A stretch of DNA of 64,000 nucleotides from Mesorhizobium loti (GTDB lineage: Bacteria > Pseudomonadota > Alphaproteobacteria > Rhizobiales > Rhizobiaceae). Where the stretch lies: NCBI RefSeq assembly GCF_001510895.1, contig NZ_LPWA01000035.1, positions 94,781 to 158,780 of the forward strand, read 5' to 3'. Position 1 is the stretch's first letter; every line of letters starts with the position of its first letter. Made by a program: the position numbers and the translations under genes. Shown here piece after piece: positions 9,051 to 18,208 of the stretch. The notes under the pieces were generated by a model. That model had not been told where the DNA came from and did not search any database. It saw only the letters and a program-made list of their open reading frames with translations.

Positions 9051-9290
9051 ATGGCGAAACTGACCTACAAGATCGTCGAGCATGACGGCGGTTGGGCCTA
9101 TAAGGTCGGCTCGACTTTTTCTGAAACATTTCCCACGCACCAGGATGCGCTGCGCGCCGCCGAAATTGCTTCGGCCGAACAGCAGGTCGCCGGAAACACC
9201 GACGGTATCCAGTATGAGGATTCCGACGGCGTCTGGCATGACGAACTGGCCGACGGCCGCGATCGCCCGCAAACCGAAGTCTCGGATTGA
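9051..9290 (+). CDS. DUF2188 domain protein
   Basis: This 79-residue protein has the DUF2188 layout: a short beta-rich opening (KLTYKIVEHDGGWAYKVGSTFSETF), a helix with the family pattern HQDALRAAEIASAEQQ, and a charged end. GGAGG lies six bases upstream of the ATG. Function is unknown; related proteins are small cytosolic, often stress-associated proteins. Confidence 0.8.
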   Translation: MAKLTYKIVEHDGGWAYKVGSTFSETFPTHQDALRAAEIASAEQQVAGNTDGIQYEDSDGVWHDELADGRDRPQTEVSD

Positions 9291-9377
9291 TGGCCGAAGT
9301 CTAATTCTGTCGCATCATTCCCACGCCGCGACCGACATGGCCCCAACAATCACGTCAGCCGGCCGTGGGCGCATGGA

Positions 9378-9665
9378 TCACTTGCCGCAATACTGGTCGT
9401 TGACGTTCATCCCGGCATTGGCGTCGGGTCCGGGAGTGTTAGAGGCGCATGGGCCGACGGGACCGGGATTGCCAAGACTGTTGAGACCGGAGGCCTCGCT
9501 GCCGGAATAGATGCTGCCGGTGGTGTAGGGATCGACCGGCACGACCCGTTCGTTCGAGACCGGACGATCATGATGCCACCACGACCACATGTCCGAGGAC
9601 TGCGCCATTGCTGAGCTTGCCATGCCCAGCACCAGCGCGGAGGTTGCAAGAACTTTCATAAGCAT
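9378..9665 (-). CDS. Small secreted hypothetical protein
   Basis: This 95-residue protein has a clear signal peptide (MLMKVLATSALVLGMASSAMAQ, cleavage after AMA). The mature part is Pro/Gly/Asn-rich and includes the motifs VDPYTTGSIYSGSEA and NVNDQYCGK at the C-terminus. Similar short exported proteins ending in QYCGK occur in Mesorhizobium, but I know no function. GGAG precedes the ATG at 9665; an in-frame ATG at 9677 would leave no good binding site. Confidence 0.7.
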   Translation of the reverse strand: MLMKVLATSALVLGMASSAMAQSSDMWSWWHHDRPVSNERVVPVDPYTTGSIYSGSEASGLNSLGNPGPVGPCASNTPGPDANAGMNVNDQYCGK

Positions 9666-9827
9666 CGGATACTCCATTCAGTTGGTCGCCGAGACTTTTG
9701 ATGGCGACGCGAATGAAACCCTGGGTTGGGCGTAAAAGTTCCAAGAGAAAATCGGCGCGGGGCAAGATGCGCGACACGTTTGTGTGACGAGGCCGTGAGC
9801 CGCCGAAACATTCGACTTGGCTGAAAT

Positions 9828-9950
9828 TCAAGTGACGCTCGCGAATGCACGTTCGGCGATGCGTTGGATGAAGGCGACCACGCGTTCCGGGTCCACGAAT
9901 TGCGGCATGTGACTGGCGCACCTTACCCGCAACCGCCCTGCCACAAGAGC
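9828..9950 (-). pseudogene. Remnant of an alpha/beta hydrolase C-terminus
   Basis: The last 40 or so codons read LVAGRLRVRCASHMPQFVDP then ERVVAFIQRIAERA. SHMPQFxDPERV matches the catalytic-His region of alpha/beta hydrolases (GHMPQxExPExV). Upstream sequence no longer looks like a hydrolase and runs into the cinA start region, so about 85 percent of the gene is missing. The left boundary is only approximate. Confidence 0.45.
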
Positions 9951-10020
9951 CTGTCCCGCCTGCGCATTGCGGCCGGCTGCCCGCCGCGTTATCTCAGGCG
10001 ACCTGTTGCCGGAGTGAGCC

Positions 10021-10761
10021 ATGCCTGAAATCGTCACCGCCGCTATGCTCGTCATCGGCGACGAGATCCTCTCCGGCAGGACCAAGGACAAAAACATCGG
10101 CCATCTCGCCGACATCATGACGGCGATCGGCATCGACCTTAAGGAAGTGCGCATCGTTCCCGACGAGGAGGACGAGATCGTCGCCGCCGTGAACGCGGTC
10201 CGTGCCCGCTACACCTATATCTTTACCACCGGCGGCATCGGCCCCACGCATGACGACATCACCGCCGATTCGGTAGCCAAGGCCTTCGGCGTGCCTTGCG
10301 AATACGATGCCAAGGCCTATGCCGTGCTCGAAGCAAGCTATGCCCAGCGCGGCATCGAATTCACCGAAGCGCGCAAGCGCATGGCGCGCATGCCGCGCGG
10401 CGCCGACCATATCGACAACCCGGTATCGATCGCGCCGGGATTCCGCATCGGCAACGTCCACGTGATGGCCGGCGTGCCGTCGATCTTCCAGGCGATGCTC
10501 GACAATGTGGTGCCGACATTGAAGACAGGCACCAAGATGCTGTCGGCCACGGTGCACTGCCCGTTCGGCGAAGGCCTGATAGGCGGCCCGCTGGCCGACA
10601 TCCAGAAGGCGCATCCCGACACGATCATCGGCTCCTACCCGAAATATGGCGACGGCAAGTTCTGGACCGAGCTTGTGGTCCGCGCCCGCAGCGAAGAGGC
10701 TCTCGAGGCCGCGCGCAAGGACGTGGAGGCCATGGTGGCGGGCTTGTCGGCCGCGAGCTGA
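10021..10761 (+). CDS. CinA-type competence/damage-inducible protein, MoCF-binding domain
   Basis: This 246-residue protein consists only of the molybdopterin-binding-like domain (MoCF_biosynth) of the CinA family. It opens with AAMLVIGDEILSGRTKDKN and has the family signature FTTGGIGPTHDD at about residues 68-79. In longer CinA proteins this domain hydrolyses ADP-ribose and is fused to a nicotinamide-nucleotide amidase domain, which is absent here. Stand-alone versions are common in Rhizobiales. The ATG follows the GGAGTGAGCC string. It stands alone between a hydrolase remnant and a universal stress protein. Confidence 0.85.
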   Translation: MPEIVTAAMLVIGDEILSGRTKDKNIGHLADIMTAIGIDLKEVRIVPDEEDEIVAAVNAVRARYTYIFTTGGIGPTHDDITADSVAKAFGVPCEYDAKAYAVLEASYAQRGIEFTEARKRMARMPRGADHIDNPVSIAPGFRIGNVHVMAGVPSIFQAMLDNVVPTLKTGTKMLSATVHCPFGEGLIGGPLADIQKAHPDTIIGSYPKYGDGKFWTELVVRARSEEALEAARKDVEAMVAGLSAAS

Positions 10762-10897
10762 CCAGGCCGCAAGGCCGGAACCAAGCGGGATGCACCGGCG
10801 TTTTCTTGCCGGCACGCGACGGACGGAAAAAAGCGCGTGCGGCAATTTGAGGGCCTGAAGCGCATCTGGCGCCGGCACTTCTTTTTTGAGGGACGTC

Positions 10898-11730
10898 ATG
10901 CGCTTCAAGACAATCGTCGCCATTCTGCAGAACGAACAGGACGCCGAGCGCGTGCTCGACTGCGCCATTCCGCTCGCCGAACGGTTCGACAGCCATCTCG
11001 TAGGCATCCACGCGGAGGCGCTTCCGGTCCCTTACACGTCGGCCACCGGTTTCCCCGATACGGAATTCCTACAGGTCTCGGCCGAGATGAACAAGGAGCG
11101 CGCCGACAAGCTTCAGGCTGTCTTCTTGAGGCGCATCGAGGATTCCGGCCTCTCTTTCGAGTGGCGCAGCCTGGAAAGCTTCTCCGGCGACAGCGCACTG
11201 ACCGGCATATCGAGCGTGCGGGCCGCTGACCTGATCATCGCCGCGCAGCGCGATACCGGGGGCGATCCGGGCGCGATGTCGACACGTTGGTGTACGACGC
11301 CGGCCGGCCGGTGCTGGTCGTTCCGCATGCGGGGCCGCTCGTCACCACCTTCAGGCGCGTGCTGCTTGCCTGGAACGGCAGCAAGGAGGCGGCTCGCGCC
11401 GCGTTCGACGCCCTGCCCTTCATCAGCGAGGCGGACAAGACCGACATTCTCGTCATCGATCCGCCGGAGACGCTGGACGAAGCGCCCGAGGCGGCGGGCG
11501 CCGAGATTGCGGCTGCGTTGTCCCGCCACGGTGCCAATGTCAGTGTTTGCGTGCAGAAATCGGGCGGAGCCTCCGTCGACGACATCATACAGGAGAGGAT
11601 CGCCGAATCCGGCGCCGATCTGCTGGTGCTCGGCGCCTACAGCCACTCCTGGCTGCGCCAGCTTTTGTTCGGCGGCGTCACCCGCACGGTTCTGCGCACC
11701 GCAAACATAGCGGCCTTCCTGTCGAGATAA
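10898..11730 (+). CDS. Universal stress protein (UspA family), one-base deletion
   Basis: After correction this is a 277-residue tandem Usp protein. The N-terminal half (MRFKTIVAILQNEQDAERVL) is in one frame to about 11274. The C-terminal half (VYDAGRPVLVVPHAGPLVTT onward) is in another. A missing C (GGCGCGATGTC for GGCGCCGATGTC) restores GADVDTLVYDAG. The C-terminal half has the usual Usp ending, DLLVLGAYSHSWLRQLLFGGVTRTVL, where G-2x-G-9x-G-type ATP binding would lie. GAGGGA precedes the ATG. Role: stress resistance, ligand unknown. Confidence 0.85.
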
Positions 11731-11816
11731 GCATGTCTCCCGAAAGTGGGCTCCGGTTTCGGGGTGAAGAGCACGCCGCCTGAAATGCGATTTCAGCGCG
11801 ACGCGCTTTTAAGTCC
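11731..11816 (+). repeat. Dispersed repeat, family 2 (GCATGTCTCCCGAAAGTGGG type)
   Basis: This begins directly after the stop codon of the universal stress gene with GCATGTCTCCCGAAAGTGG and ends with CAGCGCGACGCGCTTTT. Related copies are at 18101-18208 (inverted) and 49087-49217. It is a short intergenic palindromic element. Confidence 0.7.
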
Positions 11817-11925
11817 ACAGCCATCGCTGGCTGCCACCTTGCCAAGGCTGGCGCTTTCCGGCTAATTCCGCCTGCATTCCATAGTATCTGCGCGCTGCGG
11901 CGCGCGCTTGCGGAGTGCGCGAACC

Positions 11926-12426
11926 ATGTCCCTTCCCGAAAAAGCCTTCCCCGTCTCCTGGGACCAGTTCCATCGCGACGCCCGCGCGCTTTCCTGGCGG
12001 CTCTCCGGCGCCAATAAGGGACAGTGGAAGGCGATCGTCTGCATCACTCGCGGCGGCCTGGTGCCTGCCGCCATCATAGCGCGCGAGCTCGGCATCCGCG
12101 TCATCGAGACGGTTTGCGTCGCCTCCTATCATGACTACACCAGCCAGGGTCAGTTGCAGGTGCTGAAGGAGATCACGCCTGCGCTGCTTGCCGATGACGG
12201 CGCCGGCGTGCTCATCATCGACGACCTGACGGACACCGGCAAGACGGCGGGCATCGTGCGCGCCATGATGCCGAAGGCGCATTTCGCGACGGTGTACGCC
12301 AAGCCGAAAGGCCGGCCGCTGGTCGACACATTCGTCACCGAGGTCAGCCAGGACACGTGGATTTACTTCCCATGGGACATGGGCTTCACCTACCAGAAGC
12401 CGATCGCCGACGACCACGCTGGCTGA
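11926..12426 (+). CDS. gpt: Xanthine phosphoribosyltransferase
   Basis: Gpt converts xanthine, guanine or hypoxanthine plus PRPP to the nucleotide in purine salvage. The 166-residue protein has the PRPP-binding loop [14 protein letters not shown] at about residues 95-108. It also has TRGGLVPA at residues 41-48 and the C-terminal [10 protein letters not shown] typical of bacterial Gpt. The ATG at 11926 gives the family length. The adenine deaminase at the left of the window belongs to the same salvage network but is not linked. Confidence 0.93.
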   Translation: MSLPEKAFPVSWDQFHRDARALSWRLSGANKGQWKAIVCITRGGLVPAAIIARELGIRVIETVCVASYHDYTSQGQLQVLKEITPALLADDGAGVLIIDDLTDTGKTAGIVRAMMPKAHFATVYAKPKGRPLVDTFVTEVSQDTWIYFPWDMGFTYQKPIADDHAG

Positions 12427-12630
12427 GTGGAAGGAATATTTCCAAGGAATCGGCGAGCGAGAGCACGTTCATGCCCCGCAATCGTGCCCGATGAGCACAA
12501 CTGCTTCGTGAGATCGACTTTTTCCGGTTGGATTTCCCGAGCGAGTGAAGTTTTTTACTTTTCAAGCCCATAATTCGACGTAGGATTCGTAAGGTGGCAA
12601 ACGATTCTAGAGGCTGGGGCAGCTTCTGCA
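12427..12630. other. Gene-free stretch, no feature recognised
   Basis: About 200 bp between gpt and the NUDIX gene. It has a slightly AT-richer middle (around 12510-12600) and may hold the NUDIX promoter. I could not define promoter boxes with confidence. Confidence 0.4.
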
Positions 12631-13119
12631 ATGTTGACGAGGCCGACGACACACAACCAGATGGCCGAAAGAGTCCGCAGACTCTTCGGCACCGCGGCGT
12701 GCCGCCTGCAAGTTGCCGCCTTGCCCTGGCGCAAGGGTGAAAACGGCGTCGAGATCATGCTGATCACCAGCCGTGACACCGGACGCTGGGTTCTGCCCAA
12801 AGGGTGGCCGGAGGCCAGGGAGCCGCTTTGTGAGGCTGCCGCCCGCGAAGCGGGCGAAGAGGCGGGATTGCACGGCACCGTCTCGCATCTCGAAGCCGGC
12901 CGCTATTTCTACGGCAAGGTTCTCGCTTCAGGCGAAGAGGTGCCTTGCGAGGTCCTGGTGTTCCCGCTCAAGGTCGACCGTGTTGCCGACCGGTGGAAGG
13001 AAAAGCGCGCACGAACCCGCAAATGGGTTGGCGCCGCGGAGGCCGTCCGCATGGTCAACGAACCCGACCTTTGCCAGATCATCGCCTATTTCTGCGCCGA
13101 TCCGTATAGAATCAGCTGA
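12631..13119 (+). CDS. NUDIX hydrolase
   Basis: This 162-residue protein has a near-perfect NUDIX box GWPEAREPLCEAAAREAGEE then AGL at about residues 54-76, preceded by GRWVLPKG. The closest group is the diadenosine/diphosphoinositol polyphosphate-type NUDIX enzymes widespread in Rhizobiales, but substrate cannot be inferred. The start at 12631 is uncertain: an in-frame ATG at 12661 (MAERVRRLFG) gives a 152-residue protein that matches family N-termini as well. Confidence 0.85.
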   Translation: MLTRPTTHNQMAERVRRLFGTAACRLQVAALPWRKGENGVEIMLITSRDTGRWVLPKGWPEAREPLCEAAAREAGEEAGLHGTVSHLEAGRYFYGKVLASGEEVPCEVLVFPLKVDRVADRWKEKRARTRKWVGAAEAVRMVNEPDLCQIIAYFCADPYRIS

Positions 13120-13233
13120 GTATCATTCATATAACAGCATATGCGGTCCTGACGAGCAGGCCGTGTATTGCCGTGGGTGAACATCGGTGCTTTGTTGCTG
13201 CTGCAGTGCCGATTCGGCTAACGGCGTCGATCG

Positions 13234-13545
13234 ATGACCAACTCCACGCAACCAGTTGAAGACACCTCCGGCGAACCACGGCGTGAGCACCGCCAGCGCG
13301 TGCTCAAGGGTGGGACGATCATCACCGGCATCCAGAATTCCGAGGTCAGTTGCACGTTGCGCAATCAGAATGCCGGCGGCGCCGAACTGAAAGTCGCGCC
13401 GGAATCGCGCGTTCCCGATCGTTTCCTGCTCTATGTTCCGGTCGATGGCGTGGCTTATCGGGCGGAAGTCCGCTGGCGCCGCAACGACCGCGTCGGCGTC
13501 AAGTTCGCCGGTACTGAGCCCAAGCCCAAATTGCATTACGGCTGA
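13234..13545 (+). CDS. PilZ domain protein
   Basis: This 103-residue single-domain protein contains RREHRQRVLKGG (residues 16-27), which fits the PilZ RxxxR c-di-GMP motif. NQNAGGAELK follows, where the second motif (D/N)xSxxG lies; here it is N-A-G-G, somewhat degenerate. It ends with EVRWRRNDRVGVKF, the typical PilZ strand. It could read c-di-GMP made by the GGDEF proteins elsewhere in this window. Many small rhizobial PilZ proteins are not proven binders. Confidence 0.8.
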   Translation: MTNSTQPVEDTSGEPRREHRQRVLKGGTIITGIQNSEVSCTLRNQNAGGAELKVAPESRVPDRFLLYVPVDGVAYRAEVRWRRNDRVGVKFAGTEPKPKLHYG

Positions 13546-13566
13546 CAGCCTGCTTGTGTAGACAAA

Positions 13567-13590
13567 GGCATCCGGCCGAAGCCGGATGCC
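13567..13590. terminator. Hairpin between convergent genes, likely bidirectional terminator
   Basis: A perfect 10-bp stem, GGCATCCGGC/GCCGGATGCC, with a CGAA tetraloop. It lies between the converging PilZ gene (ends 13545) and the ABC exporter (ends 13599). T-rich sequence is modest on both sides, so its strength is uncertain. Confidence 0.65.
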
Positions 13591-13598
13591 GTTCACTT

Positions 13599-15404
13599 TC
13601 ACATGACGAGCCCCTTGGTCAGCTCGAGCGCCTGGCGCTCGAACAGCCGCCGATAGATGCCGCCATTCAGCCGGATCAGTTGGTCGTGCGAGCCTTCCTC
13701 GATGATGCGGCCGCGGTCGAAGACCAGCAGCCGGTCGAGCGCACGCACAGTCGAAAGCCGGTGCGCGATGACCAATGTCGTGCGCCCGACCATCAGCCGC
13801 TCCATCGCCTTCTGGATGAGCACCTCCGATTCGGAGTCGAGGCTCGATGTCGCCTCGTCGAGGATCAGGATGCGTGCATCGGCCAGGAAGGCGCGCGCGA
13901 TCGCCACGCGCTGGCGCTCGCCGCCCGACAGCTTCACGCCGCGCTCGCCGACCAGGGTTCCGTAGCCCTTGGGCAGATTGGCGATGAAGTCGTGCGCGCT
14001 GGCGAGCTTTGCCGCATGCTCGATCTCGGCCTGGGTGGCGCCAGGCCTGGCATAGGCGATGTTCTCGGCCAGCGACCGGTGGAACAGGATCGGCTCCTGC
14101 TGCACGATGGCGATCTGGCTGCGCAGCGATGCCTGCGCAACCTGCGCGATGTCCTGGCCGTCGATCAGGATCCGGCCCGCATTCACGTCATAAAGGCGCT
14201 GGATCAGCTTGACGAAGGTCGTCTTGCCGGATCCCGAATGCCCGACCAGCCCGATACGCTCGCCCGCGTCGATCTCGACCGAGAAGTCGCGATAGAGCGG
14301 CAGGCGGTGGTTGCCGTAGTGGAACGTCACCTTGTCGAAGGTGATGCGGCCGTCGGTGATGCGGATCGGCCGAGCACCGGGCCGGTCCTCGATGCCAAGC
14401 GGTTCGGCCTGGAAGTCGACCAGTTCCTCCATGTCGTTGATCGAGCGCTGCAGGTTGCGGATATGCGTGCCGATGTCGCGCAGATAGCCCTGCAGGACGA
14501 AGAACGAGGTCAGCACGAAGGCGATGTCGCCGGCGCTCGCCTGCCCCCATGCCCAAAGCATCAGTGAAAGGCCGATCACCGCCGCCCGCATCAGGAGCAG
14601 CATGGCGCCTTGCGTGGTGCCGTTGAGCGTGCCGCGCATCCAGGTGCGGCCCGTGCGCAGGCGCCATTTGGCCACGACCGTAGCAAGGCGCGCCTCCTCG
14701 CGGGCCTCGGCGCCAAAACCCTTGACCACCGCATTGCAGCTAACCGCGTCGGCCAGCGCGCCGCCGAGGCGCGTGTCCCAGCTGTTGGCAAGACGTGCCG
14801 CCGGCGCGACATAGCCGAGCGACAGCATCGCGGTGATGGCAATGAAAAGCACCGAGCCGATGGCGACCACCAATCCCATCATCGGCCAGAACCAGCCGAG
14901 CAGCAGCGTCGATCCGACCAGCATGACAACCGACGGCAGCAGCGCGATCAGGATCGTGTCGTTGAGCAGGTCGAGCGCCCACATGCCGCGCGTGATCTTG
15001 CGCACGGTCGATCCGGCGAAGCTGTTGGCATGCCAGTCCGTCGAAAAGCGCTGCACGCGGTGGAAGGCGTCGGCGGCGATGTCCGACATCATCTTCAATG
15101 TCAGTTCGACGATCCACAGGAAGGCGACGTTGCGCAGTATGACGCTGGCCAGCGCCAGCGCCACCAAGACGGAGAACGCCGTCATTGCGGCGTGCCAGGC
15201 GACCTCATCGGCGCCGGCGCTGCTGGCGACGGCATCGACCAGCCGCCCGGAGTAGAGCGGCGTCAGCACGTCGGCGAGCGTCGACAACAGGAACGCGGCC
15301 ATGATGAGCGACAGCCGCCAAGGCTGCCGGCGCCAGTGGCCGAACGTGAAGCCGAGCACGCTGCGAAAGGCGCTGGCGCGCAGATCGATCTTGAAACGAG
15401 TCAT
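13599..15404 (-). CDS. ABC exporter, fused permease and ATPase (MsbA-like)
   Basis: This 601-residue half-transporter has an N-terminal six-helix ABC transmembrane domain (about residues 20-310). A C-terminal ATPase carries Walker A GHSGSGKTT (around 385), signature LSGGERQR (around 490) and Walker B ILILDEATS (around 513). It probably dimerises in the inner membrane to export a lipid or hydrophobic compound. I chose the ATG at 15404 (MTRFKIDLRASAF); the frame is open to 15422. Substrate is not indicated. Confidence 0.88.
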   Translation of the reverse strand: MTRFKIDLRASAFRSVLGFTFGHWRRQPWRLSLIMAAFLLSTLADVLTPLYSGRLVDAVASSAGADEVAWHAAMTAFSVLVALALASVILRNVAFLWIVELTLKMMSDIAADAFHRVQRFSTDWHANSFAGSTVRKITRGMWALDLLNDTILIALLPSVVMLVGSTLLLGWFWPMMGLVVAIGSVLFIAITAMLSLGYVAPAARLANSWDTRLGGALADAVSCNAVVKGFGAEAREEARLATVVAKWRLRTGRTWMRGTLNGTTQGAMLLLMRAAVIGLSLMLWAWGQASAGDIAFVLTSFFVLQGYLRDIGTHIRNLQRSINDMEELVDFQAEPLGIEDRPGARPIRITDGRITFDKVTFHYGNHRLPLYRDFSVEIDAGERIGLVGHSGSGKTTFVKLIQRLYDVNAGRILIDGQDIAQVAQASLRSQIAIVQQEPILFHRSLAENIAYARPGATQAEIEHAAKLASAHDFIANLPKGYGTLVGERGVKLSGGERQRVAIARAFLADARILILDEATSSLDSESEVLIQKAMERLMVGRTTLVIAHRLSTVRALDRLLVFDRGRIIEEGSHDQLIRLNGGIYRRLFERQALELTKGLVM

Positions 15405-15781
15405 AATGTTATCCGGGCGCAAACGAGCCCGGTCCCGGTAAGGTCAAATTGGAAAAACCCGCGTAGCGCCACGGCGCCTAGAGAATGCGGAGGTTCAGTA
15501 TGGTTCGCCGCCCGCTCAGACGCGGCGACCGGCAGCGGCAAATACCTGTGCTGCGTCTGGCTTTCCGAATGGTTTTCGGACGGCCAGTGCAGACCTAGGC
15601 CTCGCGGCCTCGCATAACGATGTCAAATCCTGCCATACGGTCCTCCCGAAAGGGAATCGCGGAAGGGCCCTTATAGAGGCGCCTCATCACCTCGCCAAGG
15701 CAGGCTGTCCCCCAAACGACATCTGGTCCAAGCAGTGATACTATTTTGCAACAACGGCGGGTTGTGGCGTCCCCGGGCATT
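15405..15781. other. Gene-free stretch upstream of the ABC exporter
   Basis: This 377-bp region presumably includes the exporter promoter (minus strand). A 61-codon minus-strand frame (15595-15780) has no binding site or family resemblance and was not called. Confidence 0.4.
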
Positions 15782-16189
15782 TCAAGCGGCGGGCACCCGC
15801 TCCAGCCGCATGTAGCGTCCGTCGGTCTCGAACCCGAATTTCTCGTAGAGGCCGTGAGCGTCGCTGGTCGAAAGGCTCCAGTGGGACACGGTTTTCAGCT
15901 CAGGGCGATCGATGAGCGCCTGAACGAGCCGCTTGCCGATGCCTTGCCCGCGATGCTCCGGCCAGATGATGACGTCGGCAAGATAGGCAAAGACCGTATA
16001 ATCGGTGATCGCGCGGGCAAAGCCGACTTGCTTGCCATCGATATAGGCGCCTACGCAAAGCGAGTTGTCGAAGGCGCGACGATGCATCTCGTCACTACGC
16101 GTGCTTCCCCAATAGCTCGCCATCAACTGGTCGGAAGTCGTACGGAAGTCGATCCGCGACAGGTCGAAACTGATCTCGATCTCGGGCAT
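15782..16189 (-). CDS. GNAT family N-acetyltransferase
   Basis: This 135-residue acyl-CoA-dependent acetyltransferase has ADVIIWPEHRGQGIGKRLVQ at about residues 72-91. The RGQGIGKRL part is the acetyl-CoA pyrophosphate loop (R/QxxGxG/A). Motif B follows (LSTSDAHGLYEKFGFE). It belongs to the small GNATs with the YEKFGF ending; substrate is unknown. The start at 16189 (MPEIEISF) is the second possible one; the frame is open to 16204. Confidence 0.85.
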   Translation of the reverse strand: MPEIEISFDLSRIDFRTTSDQLMASYWGSTRSDEMHRRAFDNSLCVGAYIDGKQVGFARAITDYTVFAYLADVIIWPEHRGQGIGKRLVQALIDRPELKTVSHWSLSTSDAHGLYEKFGFETDGRYMRLERVPAA

Positions 16190-16226
16190 GGCTAACGCTC
16201 GCAATATTGGACAGCGGCCGGGCGTG

Positions 16227-17938
16227 CTACCCGCGATCCCGAAACCGGTTGGTGATCGGATAGCGGCGGTCGCGGCCGAAATTCTTCCTGGTGATCTTCA
16301 CGCCCGGCGCCGCCTGCCGGCGCTTGTATTCGGCGATGTAGAGCAGATGCTCGACACGGTTGACCGTCGCCCGATCATGGCCGCGCGCGACGATATCGTC
16401 GACGCTCATCTCGTTCTCGACCAGGCATTCGAGAATGTCGTCCAGCACCGGATAGGGCGGCAATGAATCCTGGTCGGTCTGGTTTTCGCGCAGTTCCGCC
16501 GACGGCGCCTTGTCGATGATGTTCTTGGGAATCACTTCGCCCGACGGGCCAAGCGCGCCCGGCGGCACATGGCTGTTGCGCCAGCGCGACAACGCGTAGA
16601 CCTGCATCTTGTAGAGGTCCTTGATCGGATTGAAGCCGCCATTCATGTCGCCATAGAGCGTGGCATAGCCGACCGACATCTCGCTCTTGTTGCCTGTCGT
16701 GACCACCATCGAGCCGAACTTGTTGGAGATCGCCATCAGAATCGTGCCGCGCGCGCGGCTCTGCAGGTTCTCCTCGGTGATGCCTTCCTGGGTGCCTTCG
16801 AAAAGCTGGGTCAGCGCATGCCTAAAACCTTCGACCGGTTCGAAGATCGGCACGATATCGTAACGGCAGCCGAGCGCCCGGGCGCAGTCCTCGGCATCCT
16901 TCAGCGAGTCCTTCGACGTATAGCGATAGGGCATCATGACCGTGCGCAGCCGCTCCTCGCCGAGCGCATCGACGGCAAGCGTGGCACAGATCGCGGAGTC
17001 GATGCCGCCGGAGAGGCCGAGCACCACGTTCTTGAAGCCGTTCTTGTTGACGTAGTCGCGCAGGCCCAGCATGCAGGCGCGGTAGTCGGCCTCCTCCCGC
17101 TCAGGAATCTTCGACATCGGGCCTTCCGAGCAGATCCAATGGTCGGAATTGTTCCCGTTTTGCGCGCCTGCGGCGATGCGGGTCCTCTTCCAGGTGGTGA
17201 CGGCGACCGCCTCCTCGAACTGGCTCATCTGGAAGGCGAGCGTCTTGTCGGCACCGATGGCAAACGACGCGCCGTCGAAGATCAGCTCGTCCTGGCCGCC
17301 GAGCTGATTGGCATAGATCATCGGCAGGCCGGTTTCGATGACTTGGCGGATGACGATCTGGTGACGGACGTCCATCTTGGCGCGGTAATAGGGCGAGCCG
17401 TTCGGCACCAGCAGGATCTCGGCGCCGCTTTCAGCCAGCGTCTCGCAAACGGCGATGTCGCCCCAGATGTCCTCGCAGATCGGGATGCCCAGCCGCACGC
17501 CGCGGAAATTGACCGGCCCCTGCAACTCCGGCCCGGCCTGGAAGACGCGCTTCTCGTCGAACTCGCCATAGTTCGGCAGGTCGAGCTTGTAACGCTCGGC
17601 GATGATCTTGCCGCCATCGGCGAAGACGATCGAGTTGTGCGTGCCCGACTTGCGCTTCAGCGGCGTGCCGATGATGACGCCCGGACCGCCATCGGCGGTA
17701 TCCTTGGCGATATCTTGCGCTGCCTTTTCGCAGGCTTTCAGGAAGGCCGGCTTCAGCACCAGGTCTTCCGGCGGATAGCCGGCAAGGAAGAGCTCGGTAT
17801 AGAGCACGAGGTCGGCGCCCTGGCGGGCCGCATCCGCCCTCGCCTCGCGCGCCTTGGCGAGGATTCCGGCGACGTCGCGACCGTCGGATTGAGCTGGGCG
17901 ACAGCGATGCGCAGGATGTCTGGAGCGGTCTGGGTCAT
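16227..17938 (-). CDS. nadE: Glutamine-dependent NAD+ synthetase, one-base deletion
   Basis: NadE makes NAD+ from deamido-NAD, ATP and glutamine. The N-terminal nitrilase-type glutaminase domain spans roughly residues 5-260. The C-terminal synthetase contains the ATP-pyrophosphatase loop VLGLSGGIDSAICA. Corrected length is about 570. The start MTQTAPDILRIAVAQLNPTV is in a different frame from the rest; a missing G or C near 17878 (GTCGCGACC for GTCGCCGACC) explains this. An essential-type enzyme broken this way is best read as sequence error. It is convergent with no neighbour; the GNAT gene follows 37 bp downstream on the same strand. Confidence 0.92.
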
Positions 17939-17996
17939 GAAGTGGATTTAGCGTGGCCGAAATCGCCCCGCAATGGCGAACGCTTGTGCCAATTAG

Positions 17997-18062
17997 GATC
18001 GATCGCAGATCGTATCCTGATCGATCGCAGATCGTATCCCGATCGATCGCAGATCGTATCGC
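17997..18062 (+). repeat. Three tandem 22-bp repeats
   Basis: The unit GATCGATCGCAGATCGTATC plus two bases occurs three times without interruption at 17997-18018, 18019-18040 and 18041-18062. Only the last two bases differ (CT, CC, GC). Each unit has the self-complementary string GATCGATC. It lies upstream of nadE (59 bp from its ATG), so it could influence transcription, or be a replication-slippage tract. Confidence 0.9.
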
Positions 18063-18100
18063 CGCCGATCGATGTCGATCGCACTCATCGGCCGCTCAGC

Positions 18101-18208
18101 CTAAAGCGCGTCGCGATCTTTCAGAATCGCTTCTTGCGCTTTAGGTTTTTGATTTTACGCATGTCTTTGTCCCGAAACCGGTTCCCACTTTCGGGAGACA
18201 TGCTTTAA
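18101..18208 (-). repeat. Dispersed repeat, family 2, inverted full copy
   Basis: This runs from CTAAAGCGCGTCGCGATCTT to GGGAGACATGCTTTAA. It is the reverse-complement counterpart of 49087-49217 and contains both a GCGC-type and a CCGAAACCGGTTCCCACTTTCGG-type palindromic part. The TAA stop of the HhH-GPD gene (18205-18207 on the minus strand) lies in its last bases. Confidence 0.75.

Noticed and set aside
15595..15780. Small minus-strand gene (61 codons)
   Set aside because: No binding site, no family resemblance, and it lies in the promoter area of the ABC exporter.
17997..18062. CRISPR array
   Set aside because: The repeats are directly joined with no spacers, and there are only three units; no cas genes are present.
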